This document shows, in pieces, positions 10,078 through 21,185 of a DNA stretch of 64,000 nt. Position numbers and translations under genes: made by a program. The stretch is from Diplonema japonicum (taxonomy: Eukaryota; Euglenozoa; Diplonemea; Diplonemida; Diplonemidae): positions 62,001 to 126,000 of the forward strand of contig OZ025663.1 in NCBI GenBank assembly GCA_964019335.1. The letters run 5' to 3'. Under the pieces are notes generated by a model. That model worked only from the letters and a program-made list of their open reading frames with translations. It searched no databases and had not been told where the DNA came from. Position 1 is the first letter of the stretch. The number at the start of each line of letters is the position of its first letter.

Positions 10078-10772
10078 ATGGTTTTCTTCTACACCCTTGC
10101 ATCAGACCCGAGCATGCTGTGTTACGTGGGGAGAGATAAGTATGAGAACGAAGAGCTGATCAGGTGGGGGTGGCCTGAGGATGTGTGGTTCCACGTTGAC
10201 GGGCATTCGAGGTATGAAGGTGGGCAACACGAACATCAACACGCACAGTGCGCACATATACGTGAGGCTCCCGAGAGGGAAGACGATAGACGACCTGACA
10301 GAGGCTGTCATCGAAGAATGCTGCCAGTTGACGAAGGCAAACTCCATCGATGGCTGCAAACTCAGTAATGTTAAGGTGGTGTACACACCTTGGGCGAACC
10401 TGAAGAAGACCGCAGGCATGGACCCAGGGCAGGTATGTGGCACACCACACCACAATGCACACCACTCAGGTTGGGTTCTACAAATCCAAGAGCGTGCTGT
10501 CCTATGTGGTGTCCAAGAAGAAGGCTGACATCATCAACCCCTTGGAGAAGACCAAGACTGAGCGACCGGTTGACTTGCAAGCCGAGAGGGAACAGAGGGA
10601 TAAGGAGATCCAGCACGAGGAGAAGATGCGTCTTGTGGAGAAGAGGGAGCAGGAGAAGCTCCAGCGTGTGGAAGACAAAAAGAAGTCCGACCTGAAGAAC
10701 TACGTGGGCTTCATGGACACCTCGAACATGACGAGCAACCAGGACCCAGTCGACCTCGATGACTTCATGTGA
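10078..10772 (+). CDS. CCDC25-like NFACT-R domain protein (3 exons)
   Basis: Exons 10078-10211, 10249-10432 and 10470-10772 give 206 residues, against 208 in human CCDC25. The joined protein carries the whole family signature: [20 protein letters not shown], then [16 protein letters not shown] across exon 1/2, [30 protein letters not shown] and the SSNQD-like acidic tail ([13 protein letters not shown]). The fold is the NFACT-R domain also found in the ribosome-quality-control factor Rqc2/NEMF. CCDC25 has been reported as a surface sensor of extracellular DNA in mammals; a nucleic-acid or RNA role is more likely here. Both introns are exactly 37 nt, start GTATG, are AC-rich and end ACAG or TCAG. 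The first splits the Ser codon of DGHS-S. The C-terminus is a charged coiled coil. Confidence 0.95.
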
Positions 10773-10887
10773 TCCCTGACAACCACCTTCTACCCTCTAC
10801 CACCCCCACCCCCTTTGTTTCTGGCTACTTATCATCTGTGTTATTACTATTAACCCTCATACCATACTATACCATCCCAACAGTCAA

Positions 10888-11652
10888 ATGCAAACACAAT
10901 GGATAGAAGTCCCTGACCATGGGCTGGGGAAGACAACACCCTCTGCAAGCAGCAACCTCTACAGCACGGTGTACCAAGCAAAGTGCTTTGCCGTGGCCGT
11001 TGGTTACTCGGCGTTTGTGCTGCAAGAAGGGAAGCCATGCCTGTTCTTCAGGGGGAAGGGCGGTGAGCTGTACAAGGGCAAGAGGCCAGAGAAGGGGTGC
11101 AAGGTGGTCATCAACATCGCGCATGACGGCGGTGGCGAGAACGACAACTGGGAGATCGTCGAGGAGGAGATCGACTCGCAGATGGCAAGCAGGCTGTTCA
11201 AACGGCAGGACGAAGCGTCAAAAGAGTACCAAGACTCCAAACAACAAGAGCGGCAGATGAATGAACTGACAGATGCGTTCTGGCAGGACCGTGGGTCACT
11301 GCCTGCTCCTAGCTACAAGGGCGGAAGCTCTGTTGTTATTGTAGAGCACCAACGGTGGTTTCCCATAGCAGGATGGAAGCCCCCACCATTCCCCACAGAT
11401 GCCTATCACTACGCGGATGTCAACGGGCGGTACTCAGTGGCCCGGAAGAAGGTGAAGCCGCCCAAGGGGACCGAGTGGGACGGGCCGTGGGTCATAGACT
11501 CGTCAGTGGGTGACATGGATAACGGGTGGGAGTTCTCGTTGGACTTCAAGTGGTCGTACCATGCAACATGTGGGGTCACAGACATGGTGCGCAGACGAAG
11601 GTGGCGGAGGGAGTACTCATCCCTGAACATGGCCTCTTCTGACGAAGGCTGA
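10888..11652 (+). CDS. Dysferlin-domain protein
   Basis: A 254-residue protein. An inner dysferlin-N-like segment begins EHQRWFPIAGW (residue 153) and the C-terminal dysferlin-C part has GWEFSLDF (213) and the hallmark basic motif VRRRRWRREY (234). The first 130 residues look like a separate beta-rich module followed by a charged helix. Dysferlin domains occur in dysferlin, TECPR1 and the Pex23/Pex30 peroxins; which lineage this belongs to cannot be decided by eye. No membrane span is visible. ATG 10888 lies five bases after CCCAACAG, a good acceptor. No intron is needed. Confidence 0.8.
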   Translation: MQTQWIEVPDHGLGKTTPSASSNLYSTVYQAKCFAVAVGYSAFVLQEGKPCLFFRGKGGELYKGKRPEKGCKVVINIAHDGGGENDNWEIVEEEIDSQMASRLFKRQDEASKEYQDSKQQERQMNELTDAFWQDRGSLPAPSYKGGSSVVIVEHQRWFPIAGWKPPPFPTDAYHYADVNGRYSVARKKVKPPKGTEWDGPWVIDSSVGDMDNGWEFSLDFKWSYHATCGVTDMVRRRRWRREYSSLNMASSDEG

Positions 11653-13169
11653 TGTCGCAAGCATCTCCTTGAAGTGCCGAAGTATCATGTACAAAACGCT
11701 CTGAGCCTCAGTCCTCTTGCCTTTTTATCTTTTTTGTTCTGTTATGTTATATCTCGATCACGCCTCTTTGAGGTAGCGCTTCGCTGCTCTCAATCGACGC
11801 CCTTCATGCCGTGCAGCCTGGCTCCTAGCTCCACGGGCTGCCACAGGCAGGCCAACACATTAGAAGGCTTCTTTTCTTTGGCACTCTTTGACTTCCTTGG
11901 TTCCTTACCCCCCCCCCCCCCCCCAACATTAAATAATCGTAAACTTTTTTTTGTACAAAAAAAGAATAGGAAAAAGATCAAAGAAGAAGAAAGAGGAGAA
12001 ACAAAAAGAAGAAATCATCGATGTACCTTGCATGGTCTGACCATGTGTTGCGGCTGTAAAATAATGTAATAGCTACACCTCCCGTCCTATCTTAGGCCGT
12101 GCAGGTTGTGGTTATCTGGGGAAGAAAATAAATGACACAAGAGGAAAGAATACTTATTGAACAAAAAAAAAGAAATACACCCTAGCTATTGCACTGGTAC
12201 CCCCCCACCCCCCTTCCCTTTTCTTATATTTTTTATGTAGCAGGGTCAACGGCCATTCCAAAAAGGAAAATGAGAGAAAGACGAAAAAAAAAGTGTTTTT
12301 TTTCTTTCCCCCTTCACTGGTCGCCCCCGACCTGACTCAGAGAGAGACAAGAAGAGAAATTAACAAACTGACAGGAAAAAAAAGGGGGGGGGGAGCTGTT
12401 TTCCTTGTTGTTTTTTTTTTCTTTTTTTTTTTTTTTTTAGAAGGAACACTTGCACCCAAGCTGCTTCAGACACCACGACAGGCCAAAGGGCACCACGACA
12501 GAAGGAGGAAGGAGTTAAACGAGGTGATTGCCATCAGGCAATCCTGTCATGAGACTGCAGCGGGAGGAGACTGCAGGTTCCTTTCAAAGACACGGGAGGG
12601 CGAGTTTTCTCTCTTTTCCGTTACCTCTGTCTCCTGATCCGTGTCCTTCTTTCTACTTTTTTTTTTTTTTTTTGGGAAATCTTTTAGAAGAGAAAAAAAG
12701 AGAGGTACGAATAAGAAATGAGAACCCAACGCCCCCCCCATTAGGCATGGAGTGCATACACTTGGGGAGTAAGGATTGTTCTTGTGCCTCTCAGACCGCG
12801 CGCACAGGAACTGAGCTGCAAACTCAGCACAGAATATACATAGATATTGAGTGAAACCCACCCAACACTCCTATTTGTATGCACTGCATGTCTGGGGGTC
12901 AAAAGGGGTCCTGTGAATGTGCCAACAAATTGCGTGTTTTTTTTTGAATATTCAATCTGTCGGCATATTTGAATCCCCCCCCCCCCCCCCCCCCCCCACA
13001 ACCACCATCCCAGTGCGTAGTTTTATTTCTTCATTCTTTTCTTTTCTTTTCCTTTTTTTCTCTTTTTTTTTTCTCTTGCGGAAATAAGAAAAAAGAAATA
13101 ATGAATTTTTCTAGGCGCAAAAAAGAAAAAAAAAAATAAAAAAATAAATAAATAATAATAATAATAGCA
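11653..13169. other. Homopolymer-rich spacer
   Basis: No gene recognised in 1.5 kb. It includes C-runs (about 11911-11924 and 12976-12997), long T-runs and a TAA/AAT-rich stretch just before the next start. Several open frames on both strands are low-complexity only. A possible trans-splice acceptor TTTTTCTAG ends at 13114. Confidence 0.6.
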
Positions 13170-13607
13170 ATGCATGACCCAGTTCATGAGAGGGTTGACA
13201 GGTATACTGCAGAGCTAGGTGCGCGGTCAGAGGACAGGTGTCATGACTTGGTGGCACTGAAGATGATCCTTCATGAAGCGAGAAAAAGGGAACGGGATAA
13301 ATGTGTGAACGCTGAAGAAAGGCGAAAATTGGATATCAAATGGCGATTCATTCTGGGCCAGGTCAGGCAGGCTTCGCGCAATGTTGAGGATCTCAGCAGC
13401 CTTCGGGCGGACCTTGCGGGTAAGTATCCCTTCCAGGGGCTCCTTACAGAGCGGTACATGCAAACAGTGCTTGAACGGAAGCAAGCTATCATCAACACTA
13501 CAAACCACTCTCTTGGCCTTTCGCGGCGCACTTCATTCTCTTCTTCCTCCACTTCTCTTGCTTCTTCCCGGTCCTCCTCATCTTCGGACCTTTCACTGGA
13601 GCGATGA
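13170..13607 (+). CDS. Small basic protein with Ser-rich tail, unknown
   Basis: I do not recognise this 145-residue protein. Residues 1-85 are predicted helical and highly charged (many Arg, Glu and Lys). Residues 115-145 are Ser/Arg-rich (SSSSTSLASSRSSSSS), probably disordered. It is preceded by an A-rich leader with an acceptor candidate at 13114 and followed by the largest gene desert in the window. Base composition and codon choice are like the neighbouring genes, and no homopolymer interrupts it, which supports a real gene. Confidence 0.6.
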   Translation: MHDPVHERVDRYTAELGARSEDRCHDLVALKMILHEARKRERDKCVNAEERRKLDIKWRFILGQVRQASRNVEDLSSLRADLAGKYPFQGLLTERYMQTVLERKQAIINTTNHSLGLSRRTSFSSSSTSLASSRSSSSSDLSLER

Positions 13608-15543
13608 GGCAGGCGGTTGTTTTTAATTTAATTTTATTTTATAAATTGACACACTTCATAGATGGAGAGTCAGATAGAAGAAAGCAGAGGATGGGGTAAA
13701 AAAAAAAAAAAGAAGAAATTAAAATACCTCCCAAAATTATTGCAGTGGCTAATGGCAATGCAGAGGCATATTCCTGGTTCAAAAAAAAAAAAGAAAAAAA
13801 AAAGAAAAGATTATTCTTCTGTTGTCATTTCTTTTTTTTTTCCTCTTTTTTTTTTAAAGCCCTTTCGTACCAGAGTGCTTCCGAACCTAATCATCTAGCG
13901 TGGGTTTCGCGCCACAGTGCCGCCTCCGGATTTGTTCCACCGGCACCGGCGCGTTCTTTGTTTTTCTTAAAACACCCCTCTTTTCTTTCCTGCCCCAACT
14001 ATTTTCAAAAAAGAAGTTTTACACTTGCCAGGTATGACTAAGTTATTATGGCACATGTGTTTAGTATTTACCCTCCCCCATCAATATTTTTGTTCTTCTT
14101 TTTTTTTTCCCCAGAGTTTTTTTTTTTTTTTTTTTTGAATGAATAAAAAAAATAAGTAAATAAAATAAATTAAATATAACAGCATCAAAGAATAAGAACC
14201 AAAGAAACCCCATGTGAACATCAATTTTTTTTTCTTTTTTTTCCATATCCTTTCTTTTCCTCCTTTTCTGGCATCCGTTGTTCTTTTTTTCCCCCCCCTT
14301 CTTTTTGTTGTACTTCCCAACCTGACTTCCCTCATGTCCCTCTTTTCTATGAGTCGGGTTGTACTAGCACTCTCATCCCCCCTTTTTTTCCTTTCCTTTC
14401 TCCCTGCAATGCGGGCAGAGAGCTGCCTCTGTCAATAATTCATTATTTTTTAGAGTTCTCTCAGAAAGATGAAAACTAAGACAGCAGGTCACCGAGCTAA
14501 TGTACATGAGATGCACACCCAGAGGACCCTTTGAAAGCGACACATGTCGGCCAGAGGAACAACAAACATCTCTTTCTTGCAGCCCAGTGGACTTTTTTCT
14601 TATGGCACTAAGTTTTTAATTCATCTTCTTTTTAATCCGTATTCCCCTTCTCCCTGCTGTTTTCTTTAAGAACCTGGCAGCATTATGAGTACTACAGGAC
14701 AGGAGAATGGACGGAAAAAAAAAATTATAACACAGTGCTAAACCACACGCCTTTGTTCGAGGCGGGCTTTAGAAAAAAAAAAAATCCCCCCCCTTTTTTT
14801 TTAATTTTTATTTCCCCCCCGTTGGCTTGTGATAACCCCCCCAAGGAGGACAAACAAAAAAGAGATTACTGTAAAACGAGAGGAAAAAAAAAAAAGAAAA
14901 AACAATGCAGTGGTCAAAAAAAAAAAAAAAACAAAAAGAAAAAAGAAATCTGATACAATCTCTCGCATTTATGCAGCCTCTTATGTCCTCCCTTCTCTTT
15001 CCCCCCAAGTCTTATGACGGCCGGACGGTCAGGTACTTATAGCCTGGGGGAAGCCAGGTAGTAAACTCTGTAGGTTGAGTGGAATAAGGGAGTGTAGGCT
15101 TTTTCTTCTATTTTTTTCTCTCTTTTCTTTCATCATTCTTCCTGCTTGGCTAACTTCGACCGCTTTCTTGTTCCTTTTTTTTTTTTCCCCCTTCCCCTTC
15201 AATTTTTGTGCCCTGTATTGTTGAGTTCAGCTTTCCCCATTCCCTGTTGTTCCCCCCCCCCAGAAAAATACCTTTCGGCATGATTTTTAATAGCGCTAAT
15301 TTTATTTTGAGGCGTAAAAGTTTGAGAAAAAAAAAAGAGAAAAAGTCAAAATAATGCATAACCAGCTTTTTTTTTTAAAGGAAGGTTCTAAGTCTTGGAG
15401 CCCTTTTTTTTTCTTCTCTTTTTTTAATTTTTTTTTTACGTCAACTTTTCGGCATTATTTCATTTTCGGTGCTCTGTTTTTTTCTTCTTTTTTTCTCTCT
15501 CTCCTTTTTTTTTTTGTTCTCTCCTTTTTCAAAAATAATTCTT

Positions 15544-15621
15544 TTAACCACTAACGGACCAGGGGGTTCTTTTTTTTTTTATTTGGCCAAAAATATATTT
15601 AACCCATAACACTCCAAGGCG
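15544..15621 (+). repeat. Two piggyBac-like terminal repeats
   Basis: TTAA (15544-15547) is followed by CCACTAACGGACC, a variant of the CCATTAAAGGACG end at 2665. TTAA (15599-15602) is followed by CCCATAACACTCC, again a typical piggyBac-like TTAA-CCC start. Both point right. I found no matching opposite end downstream, so these may be solo ends or one element inserted beside another. Confidence 0.4.
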
Positions 15622-17487
15622 CAAATATTTGTCGTTTTGAAAAATCGTTTTTTTCTCTAAGTACTTTTTCGTCCCCACGACCCCTGGATACGACTATAGC
15701 GAGGAGTTATTTTTAACTGCAATTCATGCTGTGCTGCATCACTTTACCTTGTTATCCACCCACCAAGTGGGTCCCAAATCCGAGTAGATAGGCTAAAAAC
15801 GAAAAATAACGGGTGTGCATTCTGTGCCCAAATTGTTCCCAAAAAACGCAAAGGTAAAGCCAAAACAGCTACGGACGAGGTCCAACCTTCATGGGTAAGG
15901 GAGTTGGTACCCATAGAGACCATAAAATAGGCCAGTGGGGAGAAAAAAAGCTGTCCCGTGGTACGCAGCTATATATATATATTTTTTTTTTTGCATATTG
16001 CCAAGGATTTCTTAAGGAAAAAAAAGGGGGAGGGGGAAGGGGCAAAACCAAATTGAGAGGATTGCCCTATTTTCCATACGCCCCACCTTTTTTTCTCAAA
16101 GAACCCCCCCCCCCCCCCCCCCTCGTTAATTTCCTTTTTCTTTCTGAACCGTTAAGTCGCAGCGCTAATTTTTTTTTGCCAAAGTGAAGAGACAGGCCCC
16201 ATCGATCTTACCAAAAGGGCTAATCACTCCCCTCCCCCCCCCCCCCCCCCCCACAGTTAGATTAACACAATTTTCTGTGCAAGCCGGCAAGGAAAAGCGT
16301 TTTTTTTTCCCCCTTCCTATTTAAATGTTGTTTGGAAGGAGTTTGTAAGAGATATTTTGTGGATAAAAAAAAAAAGGAAAAAAAAAGAAAAGAAAAAAAA
16401 AAGAAAAGGGTCCCTCCCCTCCCTTCTCATAACTCATGATTCCAAATCTTCCTTTTGCCGACATAAGGTGTTTTACCGTGCTAGTAAAAAAAAGAAGGGG
16501 AAAAAAAAATGAAGAGAGAAAAAAAAAAATGGCGAATTTGGAATCTTAACTAACTAATCTTTTAGAAACAGTCTATAACAAATCAGTATCCCTCTCCTCC
16601 CCTTTCCCTGTCTATCAATTTCTCATACCCATTTTTGGGGGATAAAAACAAAAAACAAAAGGTCAATTTAAAACTTTGTAAACCAGTGATCCGTGTGCAC
16701 TTCATGTTTTTTGGCTTTCAAGTAAAGGTCCCCCCCCCCCCCCCCCCCTACTCAGGTGTTTCCTATAGAAAAGAAAAAAAAGAAAAAAGTAAAGTTTTTG
16801 TCTTTTTGGGAAAGTCCCCCCCCCCCCCAGCAATTGTATTTTCTTCTCTCCTTTCCTCTTTAGCCTCTTCCCATTATCGTGGACCCTTTGAGAAAAAGTG
16901 GGTAGGAACGAAAGAAAAAAAAAAAGAAAGAGGTGCCACTTGCCTCGTTGATGGAGTCCAAAAATCTAATTCTAAATTTTTGGAACTTCTCTTTTTTTGG
17001 AACAAGGACCCCTTAGCTGAAGTAGCTAAAGAGGTCCGCCTTACCAACTTTTGTATTCTTTTTCCTTTTTTTTCTCTTTTTTTTTCCTGGTAGAACGAAA
17101 AAAAAAAAAAAAGAAAAATGAAAGCAACATCCCGATGGCGTAATAAGTTATAAAAAGAGAGAGCGAAAAAAGAAAAAAAAAATCCTCTTGCCTAAGAAAA
17201 TCCTCCGCCCCTTAGCTTCAAAGAAAAATAAAAAAGAAACATAAAAAAAAAAAAAAAATGCAAATCTCATTAAATGGGGGCAGGTGGGGGGAAGGGGACC
17301 GTTATTTTATTATGAACCTCTATCCCCTTTTTGTGCAAGTAAATGAAAAGGGTGGCAAAACTATTTCTTTTGAGAGGTATATCCATCTCTTTTCTTGAAA
17401 TGAGAAGGAACTGATAACAAATATTAAAATTAAGAATAGCCTCCCCGCCCCTCAAAATCAAAAATAACGAAGTCGTGCGAGTATACT

Positions 17488-17527
<40 letters not shown>

Positions 17528-18258
17528 AGGGCGTGCAAAGTTAAACAAAGTGGGGTGAAGGACATTGAGGTCAATTCTCGTTCATCTATCACACAAGAAG
17601 GGGCCCGAAGACAGCAGGTTTTTTAAAATATGTAAAATGAAAAAAAAAAAGAAAGAAAGAAATGCCGGACAGACCCTATATTGAGGAGCTTTCTGGGTGT
17701 CTTACATATTTGTAAAAATAACTTCTTATTTTTAAAGCTAGTATGCGATTATAAGCCGGGGGGTAAGGGGGCGTATCAAACTTACTTCTTTTTTTTTTCT
17801 CTCCCCTCCTTCCTGCTTTGTTTCCCTTTTTCTTTTCCCCTTCTAAGTCACTGGGCGATTCCTGTGAGTGTTGGAAGAAGAAAATAAAGAAAAAAAAAGA
17901 AGGGCAACCAACAACAACAACAATTGTATGATCGATAAAGTTCGAACAGAAAAAAAAAAAAAAAAAAAAAAAAAAAAACGTTCGGGTTCGGAGAGCGTTT
18001 GTATTTATAAGAACTTTATCGGTTTTCCGGTAAGAGAAAAAAAAAGGGGGGGGGGAAAGAGGCCGGGTAAAACCTGGAGAAGTTTGTCAACCCGAAACAC
18101 GTTGCCAACGTTCCCCTTTTGTTGAGACAAGTCAAAGACTCGTTCTTGCAAAAAAGAAAAAAAAAGAAGTAACTAGCGAGCTATATAGTTCCCATTATAC
18201 GCAAGAAAACAAAAAAAGAAAGAAAGAAAAAAAAAAAGAAAATGTTTACTTTTTTTAC

Positions 18259-18272
18259 CCATTAAAGGACGA
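18259..18272 (+). repeat. Solo piggyBac terminal repeat
   Basis: CCATTAAAGGACGA is identical for 14 bases to the left end of the element at 2665. It is preceded by TTAC rather than TTAA. It is followed by a 35-A run and sequence unlike the intact element. No opposite end was found to the right. Confidence 0.55.
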
Positions 18273-18285
18273 GAGTTTTCTTTGG

Positions 18286-18320
<35 letters not shown>

Positions 18321-20180
18321 AAAAGGGAAAAAGTCAGATGCCATCCTGCCCCCGAGGGGGGTAGATGGGGTGGAAAAAACTCGGGTGTGAGGAACTTGTC
18401 GATCTCCTGCACTCTAGGTCCTAGTCACGCTGTTGTAGTTAGTGAATTGTTGTGCCCAGTATCTTGTCCAGCGGTCTTGGAACAGTCACATCACATACCC
18501 TTAATATAAAAGAAGTACATCAGATGTGTTGTTCGCTGTTGGCCTCCATGTCAGTCATCACCGGTAGCGCCCGAGTTGGAGACAGGGCAGCAAACTGCAA
18601 ACGTAAAACGCAAAAGAAGCTACTGCTCGACCAAGGTGTGCCCCCTGTAATCAAGTAGACGGCGCCAGCAGTTGCTTGTACGCCAGGCGGCCAAAGTAAT
18701 TCTTTTTTTTTTTTTCCAATTCCACCATGAAGTTATAACCTTTTCTTCTTTGTGGACCTACGACCCCAGGACCTACTTTAGCATGCTAAGGGGTGAAGTG
18801 ATTTCAGAAACCACTTACCTACCGCCAAGGAATGGCGTGACCGTCCTCGGCACCGAGGTGACAGTGTCATTGGTGACATGTTGGCAGTAACAGCAATATT
18901 ATTATATTTATATATATATATTTTTTTGTACGCCCCATTCCCCTCCCAACCTTTTCCCTTGCATGGACTAGAACTACTACAAGTTGACCCCCCCCTTTTT
19001 TCTTTCATTCCTGTGAAAGAAAAAAAAAAACAGAAAAAACAAAAACAAAAAGCATAGTTTACTCTCCTCAATTACTTAAAGCTTCAGTACCTATAGAGGG
19101 GGGAAAAGTGGTCAAGCCACCCCCCTCCCCTTTATTGTTTACTGGGACAGTAAGGGCCCGAGTGGGTGGGCATGTCTGTTGTTGCAGCGAGAACACTCAA
19201 ATTAGCACTGAGGGAATGAAGAAAAATTAAAAAAAAGAAAACTGTACTGCAGTTTAAGGGGAGGGAAAGATGTAAGCAGCGAAGGGAGAAGAAAAAAAAA
19301 ATAATAACAAGAAAAAAAAGAGAAAAAAAAAACCCCCCTTTTTTCTTTTTTCTTTTTTCTTAAGCATTCTATCCCTCTTTCTTCTTCCAGCATTTTTTTT
19401 TGTTGTTTTTGTTTTTTCTTAGTAGTCACCCTCACTCACTTCTCTTTCCGAGAAAACAAGAAGGGAAAAAAAAAAAAAAAAGAATGACTATTTACTAAAT
19501 AAAAATTAGTTAGTTTCATTACGGCACGTTAAGCCAAATTTAGCCTATTACTTTACTCACTTTACGTTTATTCTGCACTTTACAATTATTCGTCAAAGGT
19601 AAAGTGATTTCTGATTTTTATGGTTCTGCAGAATTTCCCTCATGCAATTTTACAGAATAAAAAGAAAAGAAAAAGAAAAGAGACTACTCACCCGATTGCT
19701 ATAACGGCAAGGCGAGTGGAGCGTGGGCAGCCTTTATTTTATAATGTTTGTATTTTTTCCCCCTTTTTTGTTTTTGATCTGATTTTGCTAATAACCCCCT
19801 CCCCGCCCCTCCCAGAGGCGCAAGTGCACACGGCACTTGGCTTTACAATGGAAGGTATGACATAAGACACCTTTTTCTTATACTTCATATCTCTAAAACC
19901 CGTTATTGACCCCAGAACAGAAAAAGATTGCTAATTTTTTTCAAAAACAACGGAATGAACTCAAATCGGCGAAGTCTTTAATCCGATTGGCACCAATTCT
20001 GAAGCACTTGTTGTTCTTTTCTTTGTTGTTATTCTTTTTAAAGGCTACCCGTGGCGTGCAGCACGATGCCAGTGCTGTGGTGTGCCCAGGACTAACCCCT
20101 CTTCCCTCCCCCCATTCCCCCCCCATTTTTTTCTTTTCACATCCTCTCTTTGTAACAGCACACCACAGCAGGCGGGGAAC

Positions 20181-21088
20181 ATGACAGAGGCCGCGCAGAG
20201 CATGGGGCTCGAGGGGCAGAGGGATGCCGTCCTCGAGAAGTACGGAAGTGTGACTAAAGTGCTGCAGGAGCACGTTGTAATCAGCAAGAAGGCAAACCAG
20301 GTGAACAACAGCATGAAGCTGGACATGACTCTGCTGCGAGCGAGGATCGAGAAGGGGAAGAAGAGGAAGCTTGAGCTAGACGTCGAGCACCTGGAGAGCA
20401 CGAGAGACCAACTGGTAGAGAAGAAACAAAAGATAACAGAAGACCTGGCTGCACGAAAACTGGTTCTCGACGAACCGCTCCCCAAGGAAGAGGAACACGC
20501 CAGCGTCGCTGCTAAAGAGAAGGAACTGCACACCACGCAGGCAGGCATCCTGAAGTCTGTGTTCGCATCCATCACGACCCCCGACAACAAGACAGAAATG
20601 GATATGATCCTCGACTGGGCTACCCACAAGTACAAAGCAGGGACTGAGACACCCTTGGCGCGTAGACTTGCGGAGACTGTGGCGGGGTGCACTGTGGGCG
20701 GGCATTTGTACGAGAACATTAAAGCTGATAAGTATGTTTGCAAGCAGCACCACACCACACCACACCACCACAGGGAGATCGAACGCAAACGTAACGCTGC
20801 TTGGAAAGAGAAGTTGGAACAGCGAAAGAATGGCGGGGTGCAAAAAAGCAAAAAAGACGAGGCACTCTTTGGTGGTGGCGAACAAGGAGGCTCTGCGAGT
20901 GGTGGTGAAACTGATGCTGAGGGCACACCGAGGAAACAGAAGAAGGTATCCCAAGCTAATTTTGCCTTACACACAACTTATACACAACCTCACAGGGCAA
21001 AGCACGTGCAACGTCCGTGGCGTCTTCGTCAAGCTCTAGCAGCTCCAGTAGCAGCAGCAGCAGCAGCAGCTCCTCCTCTAGCAGCTGA
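20181..21088 (+). CDS. Coiled-coil protein with poly-Ser tail (3 exons), unknown
   Basis: Exons 20181-20731, 20774-20945 and 20996-21088 give 271 residues. I do not recognise the family. Residues 15-120 form a charged coiled coil, then a short ordered segment (MDMILDWATHKYKAG), a second charged helix (EIERKRNAAWKEKLEQRKNG), a Gly-rich linker and a C-terminal run of about 20 serines. Intron 1 is 42 nt (GTATG, AC-repeat, CACAG) and keeps the frame if retained, adding a His/Thr-rich insert. Intron 2 is 50 nt; splicing sets the tail to AGC (Ser) codons, while retention reads the same repeat as GCA (Ala). The start is the ATG 13 bases after CACACCACAG (ends 20168). Confidence 0.75.
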
Positions 21089-21185
21089 GCTTAATTAGGA
21101 CTTTCAGCGACACAGTGTTACCTGTACCCCACCCTTATATTCGTGCTCAACATACGTTCAACCCCACCACAGGCAGCAGGCTTGC

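Larger units (their letters stand above)
13608..20180. other. 6.6-kb gene desert dominated by homopolymers
   Basis: No gene on either strand. The region is a mosaic of A, T, C and G runs (for example C-runs near 16107, 16230, 16731 and 16816, and A-runs near 17492 and 18290). Short islands of complex sequence occur at about 13855-13970, 15600-15950 and 18340-18890. Three piggyBac-like ends occur at 15544, 15599 and 18259. The open frames present encode Lys, Phe and Pro runs only. It may contain decayed transposons, long untranslated regions or non-coding RNA; I see nothing firmer. Confidence 0.6.

Noticed and set aside
14829-15017. Lys-rich frames in the desert
   Set aside because: Products of A-runs; no ordered sequence.
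20045-20974. Long minus-strand open frame opposite the coiled-coil gene (309 codons)
   Set aside because: Shadow of the + strand coding bias; Ser/Cys/Phe-rich with no family resemblance.
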